DNA of 44,423 nt, taken from contig JAUYQH010000112.1 in NCBI GenBank assembly GCA_030697365.1, forward strand, positions 1-44,423, read 5' to 3'. Below, piece after piece: positions 23,309-32,284 of the stretch (positions within the stretch are counted from its first letter, which is position 1; each line of letters opens with the position of its first letter). Under the pieces are notes generated by a model that had not been told where the DNA came from, made no database searches, and saw only the letters and a program-made list of their open reading frames with translations. Made by a program: the position numbers and the translations under genes. This stretch comes from Novosphingobium sp. Its GTDB lineage: Bacteria > Pseudomonadota > Alphaproteobacteria > Sphingomonadales > Sphingomonadaceae.

Positions 23309-25435
23309 ATGATACGTCTGGCCATCGCCATCGCCCTGACTCTGTCCACGCCGGTGCTCGCCCGCGAACCCGCCCCACCCGCGCACGCCCCCGTGCATGC
23401 TGACGCCGCCAACCCTGCGGCGGACGCCATGTTCGCCGCGCCTTTCGTCGACATCGACGAATGGCGCGATGCCCCGGTGCGACACCGCTACGTCCACGGC
23501 GGATTCAAGGGCACCGACACGCGGTTTTCATTCTACCTGCCCCCCATGGAGCAGTTCGGCGGGCGGTTCTTTCAGTACGTGACGCCGGTACCCGATAGCG
23601 AAAACCTGTCGCAAACCGCGATGGCGGAGGACGACAACACCGGCTTCTCGATCTCCTCGGGAGCCTATTTCGTCGAGACCAACGGCGGCGGCAAAAACGC
23701 CACTGCGGGCCCCGCGTTCCGTGCCGACCCGACCATCGGCGCCTATCGCGCCAACGCCGCGGCGGCGCGCTTTTCGCGGGTTATCGCGACGCAGATGTAC
23801 GGACCGCGTCGCGTCTTTGGCTATCTCTACGGCGGCAGCGGCGGCGGCTATCGGACGATGGGATCGATGGAGCACACGCTTGGCGTGTGGGATGGCGCGG
23901 TGCCGTTCGTGCTCGGCACGCCGATGGCCTCGCCCAACAGTTTCTCCATTCGGATGCATGCGATGCGCCTGCTTTGGGACAAATTCCCGCAAATCGTCGA
24001 CGCGATGGACGCCGGCGGCAGCGGCAATCCTTTCGCCGGTCTCGATCCCGAGCAGGCCGATGCGCTGCGCGAAGCCACGCAGATGGGCTTCCCGCCCGAA
24101 AGCTGGTTCGGCTACAAGACCATGGGGGTCCACGCCTTTACCGCGATCTATCAGGGCATGGTCATGGCCGACCCGACCTATTTCGAGGATTTCTGGAGCA
24201 AGCCCGGCTACCTCGGCTTCGCTCCCCCGGATTCGCTGAAGCGGGCGCGGCTGCAATTCCGAACGAAGGTCGCGAAGCCGCTCTCTGCGGAGGATCTCGA
24301 AGCGCGCGGGCTCGCCACCACGCGCCTGCCCGGCCAGCCGCGCGATAAGGGGCGCGGCAGCGCCGACCTCGCCTGGCAGGCACAGGTCAGCGACGGTTCC
24401 GCGCGACCGGTGGCGTTCGAGCTCGCAGATGCTCCGCCCGATGTCCGGTTCATGGGCGGCGACCTCTACGTGCTGTCGGGCCAAGCCCAGGGCACGCGCA
24501 TCGCGCTGCTCGGCCTGAGCGGGAAGGTCGCCACCCTGGGTGTGGTCGCCGATCTCGTCGCGCTGGCCAAATTGAAACCCGGCGACGAGGTGAGAATCGA
24601 CAATTCCAACTTCCTCGCCGCGCAAACCTATCACCGCCATCAGGTGCCCGACGCAAGCTATGCCAATTACGACCAGTTCCGCGGGGCGGACGGCACGCCG
24701 CGCTATCCGCAGCGCAAGATGCTGCTAGGCCCGATGTTTACCGCAGGCGCGGCGGGAGCTCCGCTCAGTGGCAAGTTCAGCGGCAGGATCATCCTCGTCC
24801 AGTCGGGTCTCGACCGCGAGGCGGTGCCCTATCAGGCGGACTGGTATCGCCGCCGGTTCGATGCGCTTTACGGCAAGGACGCGCCCGACAAGTATCGCAT
24901 CTGGTTCACCGAAAACGCGCTCCACGGCCACAACGAAGCCCGCAGTGCGCCGACCCGGGTGGTGAGCTATCTGCCCCAACTCCAGCAGGCGCTGCGCGAC
25001 GTTGCGGCGTGGGTCGAGCGCGGTGTGCCCCCGCCCGCGACCAGCGGCTATCGGGTGGAAGACGGTCAGGTGAAGCTCGCCGCCAGCGCGGCGGAGCGCA
25101 AAGGCATCCAGCTGGTGGTCACGCTATCCGCCAACGGGGCAGCGCTGGCGCGGGTCAGGGTGGGCGAAGCGGTGCGCTTCACCGGCACCATCGCCGCGCC
25201 CCCGGGGACGGGCAAAGTGGTCGGCGCCGCGTTCGATTTCGATGGCAGCGGCAAGTTCGCCACACCCGCCAGACCTGCCCGGCGTCAGAGCGCCAAAGTC
25301 ACCGCCAGCCACAGCTTCGCCGCGTCCGGCACCTACTTCGTCACCTTGTGCGGGGCGAGCCAGCGTTCCGGCGACGCGCGCACGCCTTACGCCCGGCAGA
25401 TCAACCTTGCCCGCGTGCGGGTGGTGGTGGAATAG
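23309..25435 (+). CDS. Secreted alpha/beta-hydrolase-like protein with PKD-like C-terminal domain
   Basis: Protein of 708 residues. The signal peptide is MIRLAIAIALTLSTPVLA. The middle has a nucleophile-elbow-like RRVFGYLYGGSGGGYRTMGSMEHT (G-x-S-x-G) and a late WFTENALHGHNEA that could supply the catalytic His; between them lies a large insertion with VYQG-type helices. The last 130 residues read VRVGEAVRFTGTI to AAFDFDGSGKF to ASHSFAASGTYFVTLCG, a PKD/Ig-like beta domain. I recognise the fold but no named family; an esterase acting outside the cytoplasm is the best guess. It follows two dehydrogenase genes on the same strand, so it may release the acid that the island degrades. Confidence 0.75.
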   Translation: MIRLAIAIALTLSTPVLAREPAPPAHAPVHADAANPAADAMFAAPFVDIDEWRDAPVRHRYVHGGFKGTDTRFSFYLPPMEQFGGRFFQYVTPVPDSENLSQTAMAEDDNTGFSISSGAYFVETNGGGKNATAGPAFRADPTIGAYRANAAAARFSRVIATQMYGPRRVFGYLYGGSGGGYRTMGSMEHTLGVWDGAVPFVLGTPMASPNSFSIRMHAMRLLWDKFPQIVDAMDAGGSGNPFAGLDPEQADALREATQMGFPPESWFGYKTMGVHAFTAIYQGMVMADPTYFEDFWSKPGYLGFAPPDSLKRARLQFRTKVAKPLSAEDLEARGLATTRLPGQPRDKGRGSADLAWQAQVSDGSARPVAFELADAPPDVRFMGGDLYVLSGQAQGTRIALLGLSGKVATLGVVADLVALAKLKPGDEVRIDNSNFLAAQTYHRHQVPDASYANYDQFRGADGTPRYPQRKMLLGPMFTAGAAGAPLSGKFSGRIILVQSGLDREAVPYQADWYRRRFDALYGKDAPDKYRIWFTENALHGHNEARSAPTRVVSYLPQLQQALRDVAAWVERGVPPPATSGYRVEDGQVKLAASAAERKGIQLVVTLSANGAALARVRVGEAVRFTGTIAAPPGTGKVVGAAFDFDGSGKFATPARPARRQSAKVTASHSFAASGTYFVTLCGASQRSGDARTPYARQINLARVRVVVE

Positions 25436-25445
25436 CTGCCGGACC

Positions 25446-26435
25446 TCAGCCCATCAACGCCTTGGCCGCTGCGACGACATCGGCAGGCTGGACGAGGAAC
25501 GCATCCTCGAGGACTTTGGCAAAAGGCACCGCGCATTGCGGGCCGCCGAGGCGCCGGACCGGCGCCATGAGCTGGCCGAATAGTTCCTCGGCGATGGTTG
25601 CGGCGATTTCCGCGCCGGGGCCGAAGTTGCGCACCGCTTCGTGGACCACCATCGCCCGCCCGGTCTTGGCGACCGATGCGAGCACTGTTTCCTTGTCCCA
25701 CGGCGAGATCGTGCGCAGATCGACGATCTCGGCTGAAATGCCCGTTTCGGCGAGCCCGGCCAGCGCCATCTGGCAACGCATGACCTGCGCCGACCAGGTT
25801 ATGATCGTCAGGTCGCTGCCTTCGGCAACCACCTTGGCCTTGCCCAAGGGAATCGGCCCCTGATCGGCGGCGACATCGCCGGGCACGAACAGCGTCATCC
25901 CGTTCTCGATGAACAGGCAAGGGTCGGGGTCCTGGATGCACGACAGCAACAGCCCCTTCATGTCCGCCGGGTTCGACGGCGCGACGACCTTGATCCCGGC
26001 GGCGTGGGCGAACCAGCCTTCGAGGTGATCGGAGTGCTGCCCCGCGGTCTGCCAGCCCGCGCCGGTCAGCGTGCGGATGACCATCGGTACGCTGGTCTGC
26101 CCGCCCGACATGAAGCGCAGCTTGGCGGCGTGGTTGAAGATCATGTCCATGCAGACGGTGGTGAAGTTCATCAGCATGATCTCCGCCACCGGCTTGTACC
26201 CGGCCATGGCGGCACCGATCGCCGCGCCGATGATCGCCTGTTCGGAGATCGGCGTGGTGCGGACGCGGCGGTCGCCGAACTTGGTCGAAAGCCCCTTCAT
26301 CGTGCCGGTCACACCCCCGCCCTCGCGGTCGGCGATGTCCTCGCCCAGCACCAGCACTTTGGGATCGGCGGCCATCGCCTCGTGCATCGCGGCGTTGATC
26401 GCCTGGATGCCGTTCATCTTGAGCATCCCGGTCAT
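25446..26435 (-). CDS. 2-oxoacid/acetoin dehydrogenase E1 component, beta subunit
   Basis: Protein of 329 residues, the normal length for E1-beta. Signatures are KVLVLGEDIADREGGGVTGTMKGL, RVRTTPISEQAIIGAAIGAAMAGYKPVAEIMLMNF, the SGGQTSVPMVIRT turn, QHSDHLEGWFAHAAGIKVVAPSNPADMKGLL and the C-terminal SVAKTGRAMVVHEAVRNFGPGAEIAA. With E1-alpha it would bind thiamine diphosphate and decarboxylate or cleave an alpha-keto compound. ATG 26435 overlaps the E1-alpha stop. The E2 and E3 genes that normally follow are missing, and the next gene lies on the opposite strand. Confidence 0.92.
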   Translation of the reverse strand: MTGMLKMNGIQAINAAMHEAMAADPKVLVLGEDIADREGGGVTGTMKGLSTKFGDRRVRTTPISEQAIIGAAIGAAMAGYKPVAEIMLMNFTTVCMDMIFNHAAKLRFMSGGQTSVPMVIRTLTGAGWQTAGQHSDHLEGWFAHAAGIKVVAPSNPADMKGLLLSCIQDPDPCLFIENGMTLFVPGDVAADQGPIPLGKAKVVAEGSDLTIITWSAQVMRCQMALAGLAETGISAEIVDLRTISPWDKETVLASVAKTGRAMVVHEAVRNFGPGAEIAATIAEELFGQLMAPVRRLGGPQCAVPFAKVLEDAFLVQPADVVAAAKALMG

Positions 26436-27427
26436 GCCGCGATCTCCTGTTCGAACACATCGCGGCGCAGTTCGTCCACCGAGGGCAGCGGGCTGTTCAT
26501 ACCGAACTCCTGCGCGGCGGCGACTTCGGCTTCGATGTCGGACTGCATCGCGGCGAGCTGTTCCTCGCTGGCATGTCCACCGGCGATCAGCCGCGCGCGC
26601 AGCGCGGGCAGCGGGTCCTTGGCGAGCGCTTCGTCTTTCTCTTCCTTCGTCATGTAGAAATCGTCGTCCCCGAGGACATGGCCGAGGAAGCGGAAGGTCG
26701 TGCATTCGAGCAGCGTCGGCCCCTCGCCCACGCGCGCCCGCTCGATCGCCTGCGAGACCGCGGCGAACATCGCGTCGGGATCGTTGCCGTCGACGGTGAA
26801 GCCCGGCATTCCGTAGGCCTCGGCGCGGCGCGAAATGCGATCGACCGAGGTCGAGACCTCGTAGCGGGTGTGCTCGGCGAACCCGTTGTTCGGGCACACG
26901 AACAGCACCGGCAGCTTCCATACCGAGGCGAGGTTGAGCGATTCGTGGAACGCGCCGATGTTCGAGGCGCCGTCGCCGAAGAACGCGACGACGACGCGCC
27001 TGCTTTCATCGAGCAGCGCCGCCCAGGCGAGCCCGTTGGCGATTGGCATTGACGATCCGACCACCCCGGTGGTCACCATTACCCCGGTTTCGGGGTGGGT
27101 CAGGTGCATCGGCCCGCCCTTGCCCTTGCAGGTCCCGTCGATCCGCCCGGCGATCTCGGCCCACAGGGGCTTCAAGGGCATGTCCTTGGCGACCATGTCC
27201 TGGATGCCGCGATAGATCGTACAGATCTGGTCCTCGTTGGTCAGCAGGTGGCCGATCGTCGCCGGGATCACTTCCTGCCCGCGCGCCGAATAGTACGGCA
27301 TAGTCAACCGACCGCGGCGGATCGCGGTGCGGATCGCGTCGTCGTTGCGCTCGATCCGCAACATGCGGCGATAGATATCGACCAGCGCTTCGCCATCGGG
27401 TTTCGGGGCATTGCTCAGCTCGGCCAT
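26432..27427 (-). CDS. 2-oxoacid/acetoin dehydrogenase E1 component, alpha subunit
   Basis: Protein of 331 residues carrying the thiamine diphosphate motif GDGASNIGAFHESLNLASVWKLPVLFVCPNN (GDG to NN). Other E1-alpha marks are the IYRGIQDMVAKDMPL segment, KGKGGPMHLTHPETGVMVTTGVVGSSMPIANGLAWA and the phosphorylation-loop-like FAEHTRYEVSTSVDRI. The overall pattern is closer to acetoin dehydrogenase AcoA or branched-chain E1 than to proteobacterial pyruvate dehydrogenase AceE; the substrate is not settled. ATG 27427 has AGAGGA upstream, which excludes a longer open frame. Confidence 0.92.
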   Translation of the reverse strand: MAELSNAPKPDGEALVDIYRRMLRIERNDDAIRTAIRRGRLTMPYYSARGQEVIPATIGHLLTNEDQICTIYRGIQDMVAKDMPLKPLWAEIAGRIDGTCKGKGGPMHLTHPETGVMVTTGVVGSSMPIANGLAWAALLDESRRVVVAFFGDGASNIGAFHESLNLASVWKLPVLFVCPNNGFAEHTRYEVSTSVDRISRRAEAYGMPGFTVDGNDPDAMFAAVSQAIERARVGEGPTLLECTTFRFLGHVLGDDDFYMTKEEKDEALAKDPLPALRARLIAGGHASEEQLAAMQSDIEAEVAAAQEFGMNSPLPSVDELRRDVFEQEIAA

Positions 27428-27576
27428 GAAAGTCCTCTTCGGCGCCGGGGAACGGGCGTTTCGTGTCGGGCGTATGGCGAAAGAGGTCAACGCGCCGGAG
27501 CGATATCTGCGCGGCGGGACGAGCGCGCGGGCGCATTCGCGGCCATGGTGGCGCGCGTCAGGAACGGGAAACAGCG

Positions 27577-27861
27577 ATGGACGACAATGACACCGTTGGA
27601 TCGCGTGCCGAGCGCGTGGTTGCTCTCGAAGCGGAGCTGGAAAGCGCGGGCGAAGTGGCGATCGCCGAAGAAACCCTACGCTACACGCGTGCGGCGCTGC
27701 ACGCCTGGGTGGATTCGGTGGTCGCGGTGGTCTCGTCCCCCGGAGTGGGCCGGGTCACATTGATTCATGCCGACGGCAGCCAGTCGGGCATTGCCTCGCC
27801 CACTTTGCCGTTCCTGCTTTCGCGCCCGGCGCGATTCGGTGTGGAGGTGAAAGGCGGCTAG
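27577..27861 (+). CDS. Hypothetical protein (94 aa)
   Basis: A small acidic protein starting MDDNDTVGSRAERVVALEAELESAGEVAIAEETLRYTRAALHAW and ending with hydrophobic beta-like SVVAVVSSPGVGRVTLIHADG. The first half should be helical, perhaps coiled coil (heptad-like AERVVALEAELESA). No family is recognised. ATG 27577 has GGAACGGGAAAC before it. It diverges from E1-alpha across 149 bases and its stop overlaps the MDR gene stop on the other strand. Confidence 0.6.
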   Translation: MDDNDTVGSRAERVVALEAELESAGEVAIAEETLRYTRAALHAWVDSVVAVVSSPGVGRVTLIHADGSQSGIASPTLPFLLSRPARFGVEVKGG

Positions 27862-28835
27862 GCCATCTCCACCACGACCCGCCCCGCCGCCTTCCCGCTC
27901 GCCGCTTCCTCCATCGCTGCCCGGAACTCCTCGAGCGGATAGCTGCGGGCGATGGCGGGCTTGAATACCCCAGCATCCGCCAGGGCGAAGACGGCGCGCA
28001 TGTTGTCCCGCGCTGCGTCGGGCTCGTTCACCCCGAACTGGCGCAAGTCGACCCCGATGAGGCTCGCCCCCTTGAGCAGCGCGAGGTTGGTGCGGAACTG
28101 CGCGATCCCCGCCGTGAACCCCACCACCAGGTGCCGCCCGTTCCAGCCCAGCGAGCGGAACGCGGGTTCGGTCGCCGCACCGCCGACCGGATCGAACACC
28201 ACGTCGATGGCTTTGCCTCCTGCTGCGGCCTTGACCCGGTCACGCCAGTCCCCGGCCCGCGCCTCGATCGCCACGTCGGCACCCCCGGCCAAGGCGAGCG
28301 CACGCTTTTCGGGCGAGGAAGCCGAGGCGATCACCCGCGCGCCCAAGTGCTTGCCGAGCTGGACTGCGGCGTACCCTGTCGCCCCGCCCGCGCCGAGCAC
28401 GAGCAGCGTCTCGCCAGTCCGCAACGCCGCGCGCAGGACGAGCGCGTAATGCGCGGTGTAATAGCTGACGGGGAACACCGCCGCCTCGGCAAAGCTCAGC
28501 CCTGCCGGCTTGGCGCGCACGCTGCGCAAGGGCACGTTGACCGCGTCCGCCAGAAGCCCGCCCCAGCTGCTGGCGATCACCGCGTCGCCGAGCGCGAAGC
28601 CCTCCACCCCCTCGCCCAGCGCCGCGACGGTCCCCGCACATTCGCTACCGGGGATGAACGGCACCGGCGGCTTGACCTGATAGTTGCCCGCCGCGGTCAG
28701 GACATCGACGTAGGACAATCCCGCCGCCCCGATTGCGACGCGAACCTCGCCCGGCCCCGGCGCGCCGGGATCGTGCTCGACCAGGCGATAGCCTGCGGGC
28801 GGTCCCAGCGTCTCGCCGATCACAGCGCGGCCCAC
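27858..28835 (-). CDS. Zinc-independent MDR oxidoreductase (quinone oxidoreductase-like)
   Basis: NADPH-dependent reductase of the medium-chain dehydrogenase/reductase superfamily, about 325 residues. GETLGPPAGYRLVEHDPGAPGPGEVRVAIGAAGLSYVDVLTAAGNYQ and FIPGSECAGTVAALGEGVEGFALGD form the catalytic domain without the zinc-binding cysteines. LLVLGAGGATGYAAVQLGKHLGARVIASASS is the nucleotide site. The start is uncertain: GTG 28835 overlaps the upstream dehydrogenase stop by one base, and GTG 28823 is also possible. Last gene of the long minus-strand operon. Confidence 0.88.
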   Translation of the reverse strand: MGRAVIGETLGPPAGYRLVEHDPGAPGPGEVRVAIGAAGLSYVDVLTAAGNYQVKPPVPFIPGSECAGTVAALGEGVEGFALGDAVIASSWGGLLADAVNVPLRSVRAKPAGLSFAEAAVFPVSYYTAHYALVLRAALRTGETLLVLGAGGATGYAAVQLGKHLGARVIASASSPEKRALALAGGADVAIEARAGDWRDRVKAAAGGKAIDVVFDPVGGAATEPAFRSLGWNGRHLVVGFTAGIAQFRTNLALLKGASLIGVDLRQFGVNEPDAARDNMRAVFALADAGVFKPAIARSYPLEEFRAAMEEAASGKAAGRVVVEMA

Positions 28836-30157
28836 TATGCGCGCGCCTGCGGATAGCGGCGCAGTGCTTCGGCGGTGCGGGTGGGAATATGCTCGCTGGG
28901 GAATATCTCCGGCGCGACGCTGGCCTGCTTGAGATAGGCGCGCGCGAGTTGCGACTTGTGAACGTCGGTCGGACCGTCGGCAAAGGCCAGCCCCATCCCG
29001 CCCGCAAACCAGCCCGCGAGCGGTAGGTCGAGCGAGATGCCGAGCGAGCCGTGGACCTCCAGCGCGCGGCCCATCACGTTCATCCATACGCTGGCCATCG
29101 CCACCTTGCACATCCCGATATGGTTGCGGCTGGCACCGTGGGGCATCCGCCCGGCCTCGATCTCGTCGATGATCCACGCGGTCTTGAGCACCAGCAGGCG
29201 GAACTGCTCGAGCTCGATCAGCGAATCGGCGATCTTGGCCTGGACCATCTGGTGATCGCCCAGCATCCGCCCGCGGGTGCGGCGTGAGACGGCGCGTTCG
29301 AGCATCATGTCGATCGCCCGCTGGCACTTGCCGACGGTGCGCATCGCATGGTGGATGCGTCCCCCGCCGAGCCGCGCCTGCGCCACCCTGAACCCCTCGC
29401 CCGGCTTACCAAGCATGTGATCGAACGGCACGCGCGCCTTGTCATAGCGGATGTGCGCGTGGTGCCCGTCCTCGGGATCGGGGTCGCCGATGATCGCCAC
29501 GTTGCGCAGAATTTCAACGCCGGGCGTCTCGGCGGGGATGATGAACATGCTCATCCGCGAAGTCAGCGGGGCGTCGGCATCGGTCACTGCGATAACCAGC
29601 AGGAACGCGGCGTGGCGGGCGTTCGACGAGAACCACTTCTCGCCCTCGATCACCCACTCGCCTGTCCCGGACCCCGATCCGGGATCGCCTTCCTGCCAGG
29701 CACGGCAGGTGAACTCACCCGGATCGGCACCGCCCTGCGGCTCGGTCATCGAGAAGCACGAGACGATCTCACCCGCCATCAGCGGGGCGAGGTATCGGGC
29801 CTTCTGCGCTTCGGTGCCGAACAGCGCGAGGATTTCCGCGTTGCCGGTATCGGGCGCGGCGGTGCCGAAGACGGTCGGTGCCCAGTTGGAACGGCCGAGA
29901 ATTTCGTTCATCAGGGCAAGCTTGACCTGGCCATAGCCCGGTCCGCCGAGTTGCGGGCCGAGGTGGCAAGCCCACAGCCCCTGCGCCTTGACCTGGTCCT
30001 GCAACGGCTTGAGGTGCGCCCGCGCGGCGGCGTTGGCGGTGTCGTACTGGACCCCCGGTTCGGGGAACAGCAGATCGAACGTCTCGCACTCCTCACGCAC
30101 GAAGCGCGCCATCCAGTCGAGCTTTTCCTGGAATGCCGGGTCGATGCTGAAATCCAT
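28835..30157 (-). CDS. Acyl-CoA dehydrogenase, ACAD10/11-LvaC type
   Basis: Protein of 440 residues. The FAD block is SCFSMTEPQGGADPGEFTCRAWQEG and WVIEGEKWFSSNARHAAFLLVIAVTD; GRIHHAMRTVGKCQRAIDMMLERAVSRRTRGRMLGDHQMVQAKIAD and the ending FADGPTDVHKSQLARAYLK are characteristic of the ACAD10/11 branch rather than of straight-chain dehydrogenases. It overlaps the gene for a phosphotransferase-like partner. In mammals the two activities are fused in ACAD10 and ACAD11, and in Pseudomonas putida they are separate as LvaC and LvaA; both handle 4-hydroxyacyl-CoA through a 4-phospho intermediate. That reaction is inferred here. Confidence 0.9.
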   Translation of the reverse strand: MDFSIDPAFQEKLDWMARFVREECETFDLLFPEPGVQYDTANAAARAHLKPLQDQVKAQGLWACHLGPQLGGPGYGQVKLALMNEILGRSNWAPTVFGTAAPDTGNAEILALFGTEAQKARYLAPLMAGEIVSCFSMTEPQGGADPGEFTCRAWQEGDPGSGSGTGEWVIEGEKWFSSNARHAAFLLVIAVTDADAPLTSRMSMFIIPAETPGVEILRNVAIIGDPDPEDGHHAHIRYDKARVPFDHMLGKPGEGFRVAQARLGGGRIHHAMRTVGKCQRAIDMMLERAVSRRTRGRMLGDHQMVQAKIADSLIELEQFRLLVLKTAWIIDEIEAGRMPHGASRNHIGMCKVAMASVWMNVMGRALEVHGSLGISLDLPLAGWFAGGMGLAFADGPTDVHKSQLARAYLKQASVAPEIFPSEHIPTRTAEALRRYPQARA

Positions 30158-31233
30158 CACTTGATCCTTGCAATTTGCGCCGCGGCATCGCTGAAGCAGG
30201 TTTCGACGATCCGTGCGAAGAAGCGGCCGGTGTCTTTGGGCAAGTGCCCCGCCTCGGCCTGGGCGACCTTGTATTCGAGCAGGCAGCCCGACTTGAACCT
30301 GGCGAGCAGCGAGAAGTAAGCGAAATCGGCGATTTCGCGCCCGGTCCCCGCGCAGTAATAGCGCGCCAGTTCCTGCCGCGTCGGGAACAGCCGCGGGTCG
30401 CTGAGCGCGGTCTCGCTGACCTGGTCCGGCACCTCCTCGTCGCGCATCGACCCTGTGAACCAGCCGAGGTCGAGCATGGGATCACCGATCGTCGACAGCT
30501 CCCAGTCGATCATCGCCGCGAGCCGCGCAGGGTAGCCGGGGCGGAACATCATGTTGGGGGTGCCGACGTCGCCGTGGATGATCCCGGTGACTTCGCGCGA
30601 CGGCACGTTCGCGCGCAGCCAGACCTCGGTCTCGGCATAGCCGGGCAGGTGCCGTCCTTCGTAGCCGTAGCGCTGCTTATAGCTCGCCAGCTGCCCGGCC
30701 CAGCGATCGACCTGGCGGGCGAGGAAGCCCTCGGGCTTGCCGAAATCCTCAAGCCCGATCGCGCGGTAATCGACGTTGGCGAGCGCGATCAGCCCGTCGA
30801 GAACCGCGAACGGGATACCATAGGCGCATGGGCTGGTGTCGAACGGGGGCTCGTAGGCGATCTTCTCGTTGCGCAAGTTGGGCGCCCAGCCTCGGACCCG
30901 TTCCATCACATAGAATGGCGCGCCGATTACCGCGGCATCGGGGCAGGCGCCGTGGCAAACCGGATGCGGCACGTCGGTCTGGTTGAGCGCGGTCAGCACC
31001 CGCGCCTCGCGCAGCACGCCCTTCTCGGCGCCCGGCGGCGGCACCGCAGGCGGGCGGCGCAGGACCATGTCGGCGCGGCCGCGGTTGAGCGTGAGCACCA
31101 CGTTCGAGGTGCCGCCACTGAGCAGCGCGGTGGTCAGCGGACCGTCGCCCAGCCCCGGCACGTGCGCGTCGAGCCACTCGGTCAGCGGACCGATCGGCGC
31201 GAGTCCGGCCAGGTCGTGGACGATTGCACTCAT
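30157..31233 (-). CDS. Aminoglycoside-phosphotransferase-like kinase, ACAD10/11-LvaA type
   Basis: Protein of 358 residues with the eukaryotic-like kinase fold of the APH family. The glycine loop is LLSGGTSNVVLTL, the catalytic loop is HGDVGTPNMMF (220-230, catalytic Asp222, metal-binding Asn227) and the metal-binding DWELSTIGDPMLDLGWF starts at Asp243. DVPHPVCHGACPDAAVIGAPFYVMERVRGW is typical of the acyl-CoA-linked branch. The partner dehydrogenase follows with overlapping stop/start codons, which supports phosphorylation of a hydroxyacyl-CoA rather than antibiotic resistance. Its own ATG overlaps the stop of the esterase gene upstream. Confidence 0.92.
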   Translation of the reverse strand: MSAIVHDLAGLAPIGPLTEWLDAHVPGLGDGPLTTALLSGGTSNVVLTLNRGRADMVLRRPPAVPPPGAEKGVLREARVLTALNQTDVPHPVCHGACPDAAVIGAPFYVMERVRGWAPNLRNEKIAYEPPFDTSPCAYGIPFAVLDGLIALANVDYRAIGLEDFGKPEGFLARQVDRWAGQLASYKQRYGYEGRHLPGYAETEVWLRANVPSREVTGIIHGDVGTPNMMFRPGYPARLAAMIDWELSTIGDPMLDLGWFTGSMRDEEVPDQVSETALSDPRLFPTRQELARYYCAGTGREIADFAYFSLLARFKSGCLLEYKVAQAEAGHLPKDTGRFFARIVETCFSDAAAQIARIK

Positions 31234-32258
31234 GGGCGCAGCATCGCCCGCGCCAGCGCCATGATCCGGTCGAGATCGCCCTGCGCCGAAGGGATCGCCT
31301 TGCGGTAGGTGGCGAAACCGTGGACCGTCCCCGCGGCCTCGTAGTAGGCGACCGGCACGCCCGCCGCGATCAGCTTGGCGGCGAAGGCGCGTCCGCCGTC
31401 GCGCAACGGATCGAGCGAGGCGGTGGCGAGCACCGTCGGCGGAAGGCCGCGCACATCGCCCAGCAGCGCCGAATGGCGCGGGCTGTTCTTGTCTGCGGCG
31501 TAGGCCTTCTCGAAAAAGTCCATGTCCGGGCGGTTCAGCCCGTACCCGTCCGAGAACGCCTCCATCGACGGATAACTGCGCGAGGCGTCGGCCATCGGAT
31601 AGAGCGGGATCAGCAGCTTCAGCGGCACCGCCGCGGGCTTGTCACGCAGCGCCATCGCGGTGACCAGCGTCAGCGTCCCGCCGGCGCTGTCGCCGGTCAG
31701 GATCAGGCCATCGACCTCACGCCCCAGCGCCTTGCCGTTGGCGGCGATCCACCGCGCCGCGGCTTCGGCGTCGTCGGGCGCGGCGGGCCACTTGTTTTCG
31801 GGCGCGAGGCGGTATTCGACCGAGACCACCGGCAGATCGAGCTGGCGCGCCATCTCGGCGGCGAGCGGCGCGTGGGTGGCGATCCCGCCCGCGACGAAAC
31901 CACCGCCGTGATAGAGCACCACCACCGGCCCCGCCGGGCGTTCGGCCCGCGGATCGAACAGGCGCAGGTCGATCGTCCCGACGGGACCGGGCATCGTCAG
32001 CGCGCGATCGACCGCGATGACACCCAGCGGCGCCTCGATCTCCGCAAACATCCGGGCCATCATCTCGGGCGGAATCCGGCGCATCATCTTGACGCCTTCG
32101 TCCGACATCGGCGGGCGCTGGCGGGTTTTCGACGCTTCGAGGAACGCCTTGGTATCGGCGCGGACTGCGGGCGGCTCCGCCTGCGCGAGCGCAAAGGGCG
32201 CGCCCAGCGCCAGTGCCGCCACTGCAAGGGCCGTTCGCGCAAGATGGGTGAGCTTCAT
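31230..32258 (-). CDS. Exported HSL-family esterase (alpha/beta hydrolase)
   Basis: Protein of 342 residues with signal peptide MKLTHLARTALAVAALALGAPFALA, so it should act in the periplasm. The hormone-sensitive-lipase family motif VVLYHGGGFVAGG forms the oxyanion hole. GDSAGG carries the nucleophile Ser, DPLRDGG the Asp and GTVHGF the His, so the triad is complete. It would hydrolyse small to medium esters or lactones and may supply the acid that the rest of the operon degrades. ATG 32258 has AAAGGA upstream and is preferred to a start ten codons earlier. Confidence 0.92.
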   Translation of the reverse strand: MKLTHLARTALAVAALALGAPFALAQAEPPAVRADTKAFLEASKTRQRPPMSDEGVKMMRRIPPEMMARMFAEIEAPLGVIAVDRALTMPGPVGTIDLRLFDPRAERPAGPVVVLYHGGGFVAGGIATHAPLAAEMARQLDLPVVSVEYRLAPENKWPAAPDDAEAAARWIAANGKALGREVDGLILTGDSAGGTLTLVTAMALRDKPAAVPLKLLIPLYPMADASRSYPSMEAFSDGYGLNRPDMDFFEKAYAADKNSPRHSALLGDVRGLPPTVLATASLDPLRDGGRAFAAKLIAAGVPVAYYEAAGTVHGFATYRKAIPSAQGDLDRIMALARAMLRP

Positions 32259-32284
32259 GGTCGTCCTTTCAAGGGGCGGAAAAG

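Noticed and set aside
30157..31233. Aminoglycoside resistance gene
   Set aside because: The kinase fold is shared, but coupling to an ACAD10/11-type dehydrogenase and sequence around VCHGACPDAAVIGAPFYVMERV fit acyl-CoA metabolism.
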